A DNA stretch of 56,643 nt from contig JAFXSG010000038.1 in assembly GCA_017525875.1 (NCBI GenBank), forward strand, positions 1 through 56,643, in the 5' to 3' direction. Both the position numbers and the translations under genes were made by a program. Source of the stretch: Clostridia bacterium. GTDB taxonomy: Bacteria > Bacillota > Clostridia > Christensenellales > CAG-138. Below, one piece after another: positions 49,831-56,643 of this stretch (the first letter of the stretch is position 1; every line of letters starts with the position of its first letter). Below the pieces are notes generated by a model, which saw only the letters and a list, made by a program, of their open reading frames with translations, was not told the origin of the DNA and searched no databases.

Positions 49831-50873
49831 GCGCCGCGGTACTGCCTGCTGTTCCTCCGCTTGGGGGAGATAACAACGCGGCGGTTGGGCTCTTCGCCCT
49901 CGCTCTGCGTGGTCACGTAGGGGTGCTTCTGCAGGGCGGAGTGGATGATCCTGCGCTCATAGGGGTTCATGGGCTCCAGCGCCTTGGGGCTGTTCGTGGC
50001 CTTGACCTGCTGAGCGATCCTCTTTGCGAGGCGGATCAGCGTTTCCTCGCGCTTTTCGCGGTAGTCCTCGGTGTTGATGGTGACGCGGGTGTAGCCCTCG
50101 GTCTTGCGGTTGCGGTTGATGACGAGGGAGGTGAGGTACTGGACGGCGTCCAGCGTTTCGCCGCGGTGGCCGATCAGAACGCCCATCTCGCTGCAGTCGA
50201 TGCGCAGGCGGACGGCTTCTTCCTCCCTAGCGGCGAGGACCTTGCCCTCGATGTGCATCTTATCGATGAGGCCGGAAACGAACTGTGCAGCGGGCTCGTT
50301 TGCCGCCGCTTCTTCGGTGTAGACGATGGGCTCTTCCGCGGGCTGTTCCTCCGCGGGAACGGTCTCCTGCTCGCGGCGCTCGGGGCGGTCGTTCCTCGGG
50401 CGGCGTTCCCTGCGGGGCTCGCGGTGCGCGGCTTCCGACTGCTCGCCGTGGGCCTTTTCGGGGGCTTCCGCCTTTTCGGGGGCTTCCGCCTTTGCGGGCT
50501 CGGAAGCCTCCTGCGCGGGACGCTCCTCGCGGCGGTTCTCACGGCTTTCGCGGTTTTCGCGGCTTTCGCGGTTTTCGCGGCGGTCGCGATTCTCGCGGTT
50601 GTCACGGCGGTCGCGGTCATTGCGGCGCTCGCGCCTTTCATTGCGCTCGCGGCGCTCACGCTCGAGCTCTGCCGCGAAATCGGGAACGACGACCTCTTCC
50701 TGAGGCTTTTCGGTGAGGGTGACGATGGCGGGCTTTGCGCCGATGCCGAGGATGCCCTTGCTCTCACGCTGGACGATATCGATCGAGACCTCGTCTATCG
50801 AAAGACCGAGCTCGGTCAGGCCGCTGAATATCGCGGCGTCAACGGATTTGCCCGTTGCTTGTATTGAACGCAT
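49827..50873 (-). CDS. khpB: Jag/KhpB RNA-binding protein with an expanded basic linker
   Basis: 348 aa from ATG 50871-50873 (AAGGAG upstream). Jag_N domain (about 1-52: GLSIDEVSIDIVQRESKGILGIG), KH domain in the C-terminal half (MGVLIGHRGETLDAVQYL), and R3H (NPYERRIIHSALQ) near the end. Between Jag_N and KH lies a ~130-residue low-complexity linker made of Arg-Glu-Asn repeats and Ala-Pro-Glu-Lys repeats, longer than usual. KhpB acts with KhpA in RNA regulation of cell division and envelope in relatives. It overlaps mnmE by four bases. Confidence 0.93.
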   Translation of the reverse strand: MRSIQATGKSVDAAIFSGLTELGLSIDEVSIDIVQRESKGILGIGAKPAIVTLTEKPQEEVVVPDFAAELERERRERNERRERRNDRDRRDNRENRDRRENRESRENRESRENRREERPAQEASEPAKAEAPEKAEAPEKAHGEQSEAAHREPRRERRPRNDRPERREQETVPAEEQPAEEPIVYTEEAAANEPAAQFVSGLIDKMHIEGKVLAAREEEAVRLRIDCSEMGVLIGHRGETLDAVQYLTSLVINRNRKTEGYTRVTINTEDYREKREETLIRLAKRIAQQVKATNSPKALEPMNPYERRIIHSALQKHPYVTTQSEGEEPNRRVVISPKRRNSRQYRGA

Positions 50874-51035
50874 TATTTGCTCCTTTTCCCGCCCGGGAAT
50901 GCCCGGGACGGTTCCTTTCAAATTCGAATAAGAGGAAAACTTGGGCCCTTCATGCGGGGAGCGGATAAGGACGGCCGCCCGCCGCGCGCGGAATGGGAGA
51001 GGCAGGAAGGGAAGGACCCGTGCTGCCGAAGAGCG

Positions 51036-52085
51036 TTATTTCTGAACGATCTCGGCAGGCTTTTCTTTTTTGTTCATCAGGTAGTTGATGAGCGTGCTCG
51101 AGCCGATCTGCAGGACGCTGGAAAGCACCCAGTAGAGGGCGAAAGCGGAGGTGCTGGTCATACAGAACACGATACTCATGATCGGGAACAGATACATCAT
51201 GAAGTTCATATTCTGCTGCGCGGACGCCGCAGGGTTGGCCTTTTTCTGCTGCTTCTGGGAGAACCAGGCAAGCAGGAACTGGAACGCGGCCGCGAGGATC
51301 GGCAGGATGAACCAGCCGTTGTTGTAGCCCTTCTTGTAGACCTGCATCAGCTCGTCGTATTTCTGCTGCGAGGCCTCGTCCGAAAGCAGGAGCATCTGCT
51401 CGGTGCCGTATTCGCCCTTGGCGAGCCCGCTTTCGGTGAAGGTGCGCCAGATCTCCTCGCCGGAGACGAAGTTGCCGTCAAAATCGGTATAGCCGTCGTG
51501 CAAAATGACGAGATTGCCGATCTTGCTCGTGGTGGTATCCTGCTTTTTGAAGCAGGCAAAAAGGCTCTGATTGCTGCCGTAGGCCGCAACGGTCTTCGCG
51601 GGGGTGACGACCGGCGCAAGGCCGCTGTCGGGCTGCCAGATGTTGGTGATCCAGCCGAAGCGGAAGCTCTCGTAGGTCTGCTCGGCCCTGGTCTCGTTCA
51701 CGATGGTCTCATAGGTGAGCTTGACGGTCTGTTCATAGCCCCAGAAGCGGAACGCGGCGAGGAAGCAGAAGAAAAGGGGCAGCGTCAGCAGCATGGGAAG
51801 ACAGCCGGACAGGCACCCGATGCCGTTTTCGCGCATGAGCTTGTTCTGCTCCTGATTGAGCTTTTGAGGGTCGTTTGAGTATTTTTCTTTGAGCTTGTCG
51901 ATCTGCGGCTGAATCTCCGCCTGCTTTTTCTGGGTCTTGCGGCTCTGGATATCCGGGAAGATCTGAACGAGCCTGAGCACCAGGGTAACGGCAAGAATGG
52001 TCAGGAAATAGCTGTTGCCGAACACGCCGTACAGCCAGCGCAGAACGTAGAAAAACCACTCTGTGAGAAAGAAATCGTGGATCAT
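51036..52085 (-). CDS. yidC: YidC/Oxa1 membrane protein insertase with an enlarged external loop
   Basis: 349 aa. The YidC core is present: the TLVLRLVQIFP helix with the conserved Arg (residue 38), the coiled-coil cytoplasmic hairpin (about 48-88), and TM segments at ~96-112, ~256-275 and two near the end (YLFPIMSIVFCMTSTSAFALYWVLSS). No lipoprotein signal, so translocation is by the first helix. Between the second and third core TM segments are about 140 residues (117-256), longer than the short loop of Bacillus SpoIIIJ, forming an extra external domain. It inserts proteins alone and with SecYEG. AAAGG lies upstream of the ATG. Confidence 0.93.
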   Translation of the reverse strand: MIHDFFLTEWFFYVLRWLYGVFGNSYFLTILAVTLVLRLVQIFPDIQSRKTQKKQAEIQPQIDKLKEKYSNDPQKLNQEQNKLMRENGIGCLSGCLPMLLTLPLFFCFLAAFRFWGYEQTVKLTYETIVNETRAEQTYESFRFGWITNIWQPDSGLAPVVTPAKTVAAYGSNQSLFACFKKQDTTTSKIGNLVILHDGYTDFDGNFVSGEEIWRTFTESGLAKGEYGTEQMLLLSDEASQQKYDELMQVYKKGYNNGWFILPILAAAFQFLLAWFSQKQQKKANPAASAQQNMNFMMYLFPIMSIVFCMTSTSAFALYWVLSSVLQIGSSTLINYLMNKKEKPAEIVQK

Positions 52086-52175
52086 TTTTAACCTTTCAGG
52101 GGGCGGACGGCAATGCCGCGCGCCGGGCAGCCGCAGGAAGGCGGGAGAACTTTCAATACGGCAAAACCCCGAAAA

Positions 52176-52409
52176 TCATGATTTTTTCGGGGGAACGGGG
52201 TCATAGCCCCCTTTGCAGAACGGATTGCAGCGCAGGATGCGCCAAACCGCGAGCGCCAGCCCCTTGAACGCGCCGTGCGTTTCGATCGCCTCGATCGCGT
52301 AGCTGGAGCAGGTGGGTGTGAAGCGGCAGCGGGCGCCGTGCCTCGGCGAGATATAGGTCTGATAGCCGCGTATCAGATACACAAAAACACGCCCGGCAAG
52401 CCCTTTCAT
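52176..52409 (-). CDS. yidD: membrane protein insertion efficiency factor YidD
   Basis: 77 aa, the full family: [57 protein letters not shown]. It sits at the membrane near YidC/Sec during insertion. Its ATG overlaps the rnpA stop (ATGA), and yidC follows after ~90 bases, the usual order. Confidence 0.96.
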   Translation of the reverse strand: MKGLAGRVFVYLIRGYQTYISPRHGARCRFTPTCSSYAIEAIETHGAFKGLALAVWRILRCNPFCKGGYDPVPPKKS

Positions 52410-52786
52410 TGCGCGTCCCCCTGCTCCCCGTGCGCCTGTTCGAGCAGATCGGCCTTTTTCAGCAGATACCGCATCGTGGAGCGGATGGAGGTGAAGCTCT
52501 CCTCAAGGATGGGGGGCTTTGCGATGAATATGAGCCTGGAGCCCTGCTTAACGGAGGGTATGAACGGCGTGACCGCCTCACGAAGCCTCCGTTTTGTACG
52601 GTTGCGGACAACGGCGTTGCCGATCTTTTTGCCGACGGACATACCGATGCGGACGTTGACGTCCGCGGCTTTTGCCTGCTTTGCGGCCGCGTAAATGAGG
52701 ACCATACTCCTGCTGCCGACGGAACGGCCCGCGCGGTAGGTACGGCGGAATTCCTTGTTACGCTTTAATGAATAGCAACGCTTCAC
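52406..52786 (-). CDS. rnpA: ribonuclease P protein component
   Basis: 126 aa using a GTG start at 52784-52786 (GGGAG about 11 bases upstream); a longer ATG-started reading adds 27 residues that do not fit the family. The RnpA core is clear: [17 protein letters not shown] and the RNR motif [16 protein letters not shown]. The protein binds M1 RNA and helps remove tRNA 5' leaders. It lies between rpmH and yidD, overlapping yidD by four bases. Confidence 0.92.
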   Translation of the reverse strand: MKRCYSLKRNKEFRRTYRAGRSVGSRSMVLIYAAAKQAKAADVNVRIGMSVGKKIGNAVVRNRTKRRLREAVTPFIPSVKQGSRLIFIAKPPILEESFTSIRSTMRYLLKKADLLEQAHGEQGDAQ

Positions 52787-52879
52787 TGACTGCTTTTCTC
52801 CCGCTGACGCGGGGGCCATGAGTCGCACGGAGACCCGGCGCGATCCGCCGAGGGGCAGATCACGCACGGAACCGGACTG

Positions 52880-53014
52880 TTACGCAGACAGTTTCTTCCT
52901 GCCCTTGAGACGCCTGCGCGCAAGAACGTTGCGGCCGTTGGCGGTGCTCATGCGCTTGCGGAAGCCATGGACCTTTTTCCTCTGCCTGACCTTGGGCTGG
53001 AAAGTCATTTTCAT
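52880..53014 (-). CDS. rpmH: 50S ribosomal protein L34
   Basis: 44 aa, read directly on the minus strand from ATG 53012-53014 to TAA 52880-52882: the chain begins [18 protein letters not shown] and ends GRKKLSA, with the Arg-Lys-rich [20 protein letters not shown] centre. This is L34 in full. An AAAGAGG-like site precedes the ATG. It opens the rpmH-rnpA-yidD-yidC cluster, normally beside dnaA and the origin. Here the next gene upstream is a DNA-repair/Nudix fusion. Confidence 0.98.
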   Translation of the reverse strand: MKMTFQPKVRQRKKVHGFRKRMSTANGRNVLARRRLKGRKKLSA

Positions 53015-53155
53015 AGTACAGTACCTCTTTCTTGAATATCACAGGGACGACCGCCCGCACGAAACGGGGAAAGCGTTTTCGCCGCGCTCCCGAAAGAGCG
53101 CCGCAGACGCACTGAAGCGCCGAGGGCGGCAATTCCCATAGTGTCACATTTAGCT

Positions 53156-53185
53156 ATTATAACCGCAGAATGGGGAGCATGTCAA
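53156..53185 (-). promoter_or_regulatory. promoter of the rpmH cluster
   Basis: Minus strand TTGACA (complement of 53180-53185), 18-base spacer, TATAAT (53156-53161). Consensus in both hexamers; leader of about 140 nt to the rpmH ATG. Confidence 0.85.
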
Positions 53186-53264
53186 GCCCGAACGACGCTT
53201 ATTTTTGGGGAAAAACCGCCAAAAGCAGGATTATATTCTTTACGCGGCGCGTATTCCCGGCCTG

Positions 53265-54359
53265 TCAGCGCCTTTTACGCAGTACGCAATCGACGGCGAA
53301 CCTGTCCGCCGCGCAGAGCGCGAAGGAGCCGAGTTCCTCCGGGGAAACGAACCGCAGCTCGCTGTGCTCAAGGGGCGCCGGCTCGCCCTCGACGATCTCG
53401 GCCTCGATCGCGATAATATTCACGGAGACGTCCTCATAGGGGTATAAGCCGCCGCAGAGGCGCGAAAGCGGCTTCACCGTGCACCCGAGCTCCTCGCGGA
53501 TCTCCCTCACGAGCGCTTGCTCCGCGTTTTCGCCGCGTTCAAGCTTGCCGCCGGGGAACTCCCACAGCCCGGCGCGGGCCTTGCCTGCGGGACGGCGGCA
53601 GATCAGCACCTTGCCGCCGCGCCAAATGACGCCCGCCGCCACCTGTATCGGCCCGGGCTTGCCCCTTCCGCCGCGGCGCATTCCGCGCAGCCACTCCTTG
53701 TGCTCCGGCGTGATGCGGCAGCTCTCGCAGGCCTTCTGTATGGTCTTGTTGTGCGTCCATTCATCGAGCCGCCCGTCGAGGCAAGGCAGCGCTCCTTCGG
53801 GATTTTTCGCGAGCGCTGTCGCAAAATACCAGGCGCGCATCATGTTGACGTAGTATTCGTCGCTGACGATCCGGCAGACCATGTCCGCGTACTCCGGCCT
53901 GAACCGGTCGCCGAGGCCGTAGGTCATCAGCATCAGCACCGCGAAACGGACGGTGTAGGTCTTATCGCTCGCTGCCCAGCGGCGGATATGCGGGAGCGCG
54001 TCCTCAAAGCGGCGCGGCATCAGCTTGAAGCGCAGCGTGTCACAGACGGCCCAGTTATCTATATAAGGAAGGAACGCGTCGATCCGCTCGATGAGCCGGT
54101 CAAAGTCCTTTTCCGGCTCGAGGAGCATCGCGTGCAGCAGGTTCTCCTCATGAAAACCGTGGGGCAGCGCCGAAAGGAAATCCTCCGCTTCCCCGGAGGC
54201 GGCAAGCTCCTTCGCGAGCTTTCTGAGCGCGGGCAGGCGCACGCCGAGCACCTTCTCCCGCGGGACGGTCGGGATGAGCTTTGCGGTGAAATCCGCGTAG
54301 TCCGGTTCGCTCATTTCGCGCAGGCGGGCGAGGACGCCCGCGTTATCGTTTTTTTTCAT
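53265..54359 (-). CDS. DNA alkylation-repair (AlkD-like) / Nudix fusion
   Basis: 364 aa from ATG 54357-54359 (GGGAGGAG upstream). Residues ~1-225 are a HEAT-like DNA alkylation-repair domain of the AlkC/AlkD kind (ALPHGFHEENLLHAMLL, DNWAVCDTLRFKL, TYTVRFAVLMLMTYGL). Residues ~235-364 are a Nudix hydrolase with the box GKLERGENAEQALVREIREE and the MutT-like LWEFPGGK. The first part may remove alkylated bases; the second may destroy damaged nucleotides such as 8-oxo-dGTP. One chain would join repair and pool cleaning. It sits where dnaA is often found. Confidence 0.88.
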   Translation of the reverse strand: MKKNDNAGVLARLREMSEPDYADFTAKLIPTVPREKVLGVRLPALRKLAKELAASGEAEDFLSALPHGFHEENLLHAMLLEPEKDFDRLIERIDAFLPYIDNWAVCDTLRFKLMPRRFEDALPHIRRWAASDKTYTVRFAVLMLMTYGLGDRFRPEYADMVCRIVSDEYYVNMMRAWYFATALAKNPEGALPCLDGRLDEWTHNKTIQKACESCRITPEHKEWLRGMRRGGRGKPGPIQVAAGVIWRGGKVLICRRPAGKARAGLWEFPGGKLERGENAEQALVREIREELGCTVKPLSRLCGGLYPYEDVSVNIIAIEAEIVEGEPAPLEHSELRFVSPEELGSFALCAADRFAVDCVLRKRR

Positions 54360-54476
54360 ATCCGCTCCTCCCGCGGCCGGTTGGTATGCTTGCGGCGCGG
54401 GGCCCCAAACGGGGCAGCTCCATAGTAGCATAAGGCCTGTGCGGTGTCAATCCGCGGAGGCTGCGGAAAAGAATTT

Positions 54477-54589
54477 AATATATTATTTTGACGCCTTCCC
54501 GCCCGGCGCAAAAGCGGATTATCCTTTCTAATATATACAGCCGGGGAAGCCTTTTTCTGACATTTTTTTCACTAAAAATAATATATTAT
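54477..54589. other. AATATATTAT motifs, copies 2 and 3
   Basis: AATATATTAT at 54477-54486 and 54580-54589, upstream of the second sigma operon. The same 10-mer is at 39730-39739. Both regions are AT-rich islands in a GC-rich genome, so they may be regulator sites or UP elements. 54360-54476 holds no gene. Confidence 0.5.
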
Positions 54590-54596
54590 TAACCGC

Positions 54597-54625
54597 TTGA
54601 AAACCGGGATGGGCTGTGATATGTT
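54597..54625 (+). promoter_or_regulatory. promoter of the second sigma/anti-sigma operon
   Basis: TTGAAA (54597-54602), 17-base spacer, TATGTT (54620-54625). Weaker than the first operon's promoter. Confidence 0.55.
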
Positions 54626-54671
54626 ATAGAAAACCGTGGTAATATAAGGAAAACCGCGTGACAGGAGTTCT

Positions 54672-55226
54672 ATGCTGCCTTTTCTGGAGACGATAGACAA
54701 CGGCGATCAGCGCAGCCTCTTCGAGCGGCTGTACTACGACTATAAGGACGACATGCTGAAGCTTGCCATGCTTGAGCTCGACGATGAGGAAGAGGCGGAG
54801 GACGCGGTCCACGACGCCTTTGTTTACATTGCCCGGAACTATATGGGCAGGCTCGAGTCCTGCCCGGAGGCCGACCGCCGCTATTACCTGCTGCTCACCG
54901 CGCGGCACAGGGCTATAAACCGGCGGGAGAAGCGCAGCAGGGAGCTCCCGATGGAAAGCGTGCCGGGGATCGGGACGAAGGCGGCGCTTTCGGACGGCGA
55001 CTTTATCCGCCTGATCGAGCGGAACGAAAGCGACTCCCGCTTTGCCGCCATGCTGGACGCGCTGCCCGTTTTGTACAGGGACGTGCTCTTTCTCCGCTTT
55101 GCAAAGGGCCTTAAGGGGCGGGAGATAGCGGGCCTGCTCGGAATGAATCAAAGCACGGTATGGAAGCGGCTTGAAAGGGGCAAAAAGCTGCTTGCCGAAA
55201 TGCTTAAAAAGGAGGAAACAGAATGA
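54672..55226 (+). CDS. ECF-type sigma factor (second copy)
   Basis: 184 aa from ATG 54672 (ACAGGAG about six bases upstream). Region 2 (about 12-80, FERLYYDYKDDMLKLAMLEL) and region 4 (REIAGLLGMNQSTVWKRLERG at the end) are present; it is ECF in size. It overlaps the next gene by four bases (ATGA), so the sigma factor and its partner are translationally coupled. Similar in design to 39897-40502, but its sequence is only distantly similar. Confidence 0.88.
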   Translation: MLPFLETIDNGDQRSLFERLYYDYKDDMLKLAMLELDDEEEAEDAVHDAFVYIARNYMGRLESCPEADRRYYLLLTARHRAINRREKRSRELPMESVPGIGTKAALSDGDFIRLIERNESDSRFAAMLDALPVLYRDVLFLRFAKGLKGREIAGLLGMNQSTVWKRLERGKKLLAEMLKKEETE

Positions 55227-55897
55227 AAGGGACGGTTTTATCCGAAGGATCCCGCGCCGCGTTTACGGCCGCCGTGGGAAAGGAGCTTGAGCTCGCACTC
55301 GCCTCCTGTCCGGCGCCCGCCCCCTCAAAGGCGTTTGAGGCGCGGATGGAAGGCCTGATCGCCGACGAGAAGCGCCCCGTGCGCCGCCTCGTGAACTCCC
55401 GCGCAAAGCGCGTGGCAGCGGCGCTGATCGCCGCCGTGCTGCTGCTTTTGATGGTGGGCTTCACCTCGGAGAGGATCCGCTCGTCCGTCGCGGGCTTCTT
55501 CGTAGAGACCTTCGGGGATCACGTTGAGTACTTCGATCCCGCAATAACCAAAACAAGCATAGAGGAGGAATACGGCCTTGTGCCCGTACCGGAGGGGTTT
55601 GAGGAAAGCGTTGTATCGAAATCGGATTTGGGGATCAGAACCTGTTACTCCACTGCGGATGATGATACGATCTGGCTGTGGCAAACATGCAATAAATCGG
55701 GCATCTATAGTGTGGACAACGAACATGGGACGCAGATGGAAACCGTAATTGAAGGAAAGTCTGTTATGATCATACTTTCCGAAGACCATGCGCATGCCGC
55801 ATGGATCGAAAACGGCTACTATTTCACCTTATCATATACATCCCCGATCAGTATCGATCAGTTCAAAGAATGGATCGCATCCGTCGATCCTAAATAG
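55223..55897 (+). CDS. transmembrane anti-sigma-like protein with DUF4367-like domain (second copy)
   Basis: 224 aa: cytoplasmic N-terminus (about 1-65), membrane segment (about 70-90, VAAALIAAVLLLLMVGF), and an extracellular beta domain of the DUF4367 style (GLVPVPEGFEESVVSKSDLG ... SPISIDQFKEWIASV). Its likely job is to hold the sigma factor until an envelope signal arrives. The start overlaps the sigma stop. A terminator follows at 55910. Confidence 0.75.
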   Translation: MKGTVLSEGSRAAFTAAVGKELELALASCPAPAPSKAFEARMEGLIADEKRPVRRLVNSRAKRVAAALIAAVLLLLMVGFTSERIRSSVAGFFVETFGDHVEYFDPAITKTSIEEEYGLVPVPEGFEESVVSKSDLGIRTCYSTADDDTIWLWQTCNKSGIYSVDNEHGTQMETVIEGKSVMIILSEDHAHAAWIENGYYFTLSYTSPISIDQFKEWIASVDPK

Positions 55898-55909
55898 CAG
55901 ACGGAAGCA

Positions 55910-55948
55910 GCGCCACTGCCTTGATGATGCAGTGGCGCCGATTTTTCT
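55910..55948 (+). terminator. terminator of the second sigma operon
   Basis: A 10-bp stem GCGCCACTGC/GCAGTGGCGC (55910-55919 with 55929-55938), then ATTTTTCTT. It also separates the convergent gene at 55949. Confidence 0.85.
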
Positions 55949-56386
55949 TCAGTAAGTTACGGTATCCGTAAGAGTTATTACATCAGCCGAACCGCCCGTG
56001 CCTGAAACAGTATAAGTAACTGTTGTACGGTAGGTTCCTGTCGAACTCAGACTTGTTGAGAAAGTATGGCTGTAGTTTACGGCATTTACGGCATCGGTCC
56101 AAACGTTATTAGGGCAGCCTATGTCAACGCGGCTCCAGAAGACAAGAAGGAATCTTTTTTCAACGTAGAGCTCGACCTCGATCCTTGTCGTTTTTCCTTT
56201 GATCCCGGTTACCAACAGGTCTGCCGACAATTGGCCGCTTGAGCTTACGCTGCAGTTGAGCGTTGCCTGATTAACATTGTTGTACATGATCGCCGCCGAA
56301 GCCTTTTTGATAGGGACGGCGATGCTCATTGCGAGCAGCAGGAGAGTGAGGGCGAGGGTGCAAAAGCGTTTTGCTTTGGGTTTCAT
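55949..56386 (-). CDS. small secreted protein of unknown function
   Basis: 145 aa with a clear signal peptide (about 1-32, LALTLLLLAMSIAVPIKKASA) and a Ser/Thr/Asn-rich beta mature part with two Cys (C45, C90). Probably released or surface-associated; no family named. AGGAGG lies upstream of ATG 56386. It is convergent to the sigma operon and may be one of its targets; no evidence beyond position. Confidence 0.7.
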   Translation of the reverse strand: MKPKAKRFCTLALTLLLLAMSIAVPIKKASAAIMYNNVNQATLNCSVSSSGQLSADLLVTGIKGKTTRIEVELYVEKRFLLVFWSRVDIGCPNNVWTDAVNAVNYSHTFSTSLSSTGTYRTTVTYTVSGTGGSADVITLTDTVTY

Positions 56387-56542
56387 TCGTTTGTCCTCCT
56401 TAATGGGTTATACGTATATTAAACGATGAAAACGCTCGCTTTGCAAGGGGAGAAAAAAGGGCATTTTCGGCTTTTTTTGCCGGATCCTGCCGTCGGGGCG
56501 GCCGATCGCGGAGCAGACGGCGGAGCGGGCGGAGAAAAATCC

Positions 56543-56643
56543 TTAACAGCAAACGTTGATACGCCTGTCCATAGGGGAGAGCTCCGCCGGTTCGACGGCG
56601 ACGGCGCGATCACGGCCGCGGTCGGGAAGGAGGATCATCGGTC
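56543..56643 (-). CDS. possible 3' end of a gene cut by the window edge
   Basis: One minus-strand frame is open from the edge to a TAA at 56543-56545 (... PMDRRINVCC). The window is too short to identify it and no conserved motif is visible. 56387-56542 shows nothing else I can support apart from an A-rich stretch. Confidence 0.2.
   Translation of the reverse strand, partial: PMILLPDRGRDRAVAVEPAELSPMDRRINVCC

Noticed and set aside
52860-53147. 95-codon minus-strand frame over rpmH
   Set aside because: Another frame encodes complete L34 at 52880-53014 with ATG and RBS; this frame has no family features.
56419-56613. 64-codon minus-strand frame near the window end
   Set aside because: Pro/Ser/Ala-rich, no RBS, and no domain; looks like a chance frame in GC-rich DNA.

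Overview
The window comes from a GC-rich, spore-forming anaerobe of the class Clostridia (Bacillota), most likely a gut lineage. The evidence is a sporulation set (SipL, Spo0A, SpoIVFA/SpoIVFB), a threonine T-box in front of thrS, dockerin-bearing secreted proteins, the Bacillota gene order rpmH-rnpA-yidD-yidC-jag-mnmE, and GGAGG-type ribosome binding sites. No name at genus level can be supported from the sequence alone. Strand and operon assignments, promoters and hairpins were read by eye; no database search was run.

Layout. 1-250: 3' end of a 5S rRNA gene and its terminators. 0.3-2.8 kb: a lower-GC accessory patch with two unrecognised cytoplasmic proteins (one possibly immunity-like), a small lipoprotein, two copies of a ~170-bp promoter-bearing cassette carrying a broken ribbon-helix-helix gene, and a likely mobile-element scar. 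2.9-5.7 kb: sipL and spo0A, with a cluster of DnaA boxes followed by an AT-rich stretch between them. 5.9-11.3 kb: a minus-strand run of housekeeping genes (cyclophilin lipoprotein, YcaQ-type glycosylase, truA, AlaX-type editing protein, MFS permease). 11.4-12.8 kb: a split chromate-transporter pair and an array of small hairpins. 12.9-20.4 kb (minus): spoIVFA-spoIVFB, a zinc-ribbon membrane protein, a coiled-coil/alpha-beta-hydrolase fusion, a lipoprotein and the CCA-adding enzyme. 20.5-22.8 kb: T-box and thrS. 22.9-29.8 kb: a membrane protein, a double Wzz/tyrosine-kinase protein with two Tyr-Gly tails, a phosphosugar mutase and a lipoprotein. 30-35.1 kb: xthA-dapF-dusB and glycogen phosphorylase. 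35.2-38.2 kb: a dockerin LRR protein divergent from a winged-helix regulator. 38.3-39.6 kb: dCMP deaminase and ThyX. 39.7-45.7 kb: an ECF sigma/anti-sigma-like pair, a membrane protein and two more dockerin proteins. 45.7-53.2 kb (minus): a membrane protein, then the rpmH-rnpA-yidD-yidC-jag-mnmE block followed by glgB and a ferredoxin-like protein. 53.2-56.6 kb: a DNA-alkylation-repair/Nudix fusion, a second sigma/anti-sigma-like pair and a small secreted protein.

How the parts fit. Four sporulation proteins indicate a functional or recently functional sporulation programme, but the Spo0A receiver has Glu at the phosphorylated Asp position and has lost one acidic-pair Asp, so it may not be switched by a normal phosphorelay. 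Phosphosugar mutase, GlgP and GlgB are a scattered glycogen module. dCMP deaminase with ThyX is a folate-sparing dTMP route. Three dockerin proteins with LRR or GLUG domains rather than enzyme domains suggest cell-surface assembly; no cohesin is present in the window. The most unusual items are the double BY-kinase, the coiled-coil/hydrolase fusion, the Spo0A substitution, the DnaA-box cluster 48 kb from rpmH, and the hairpin array at 12.6-12.8 kb.
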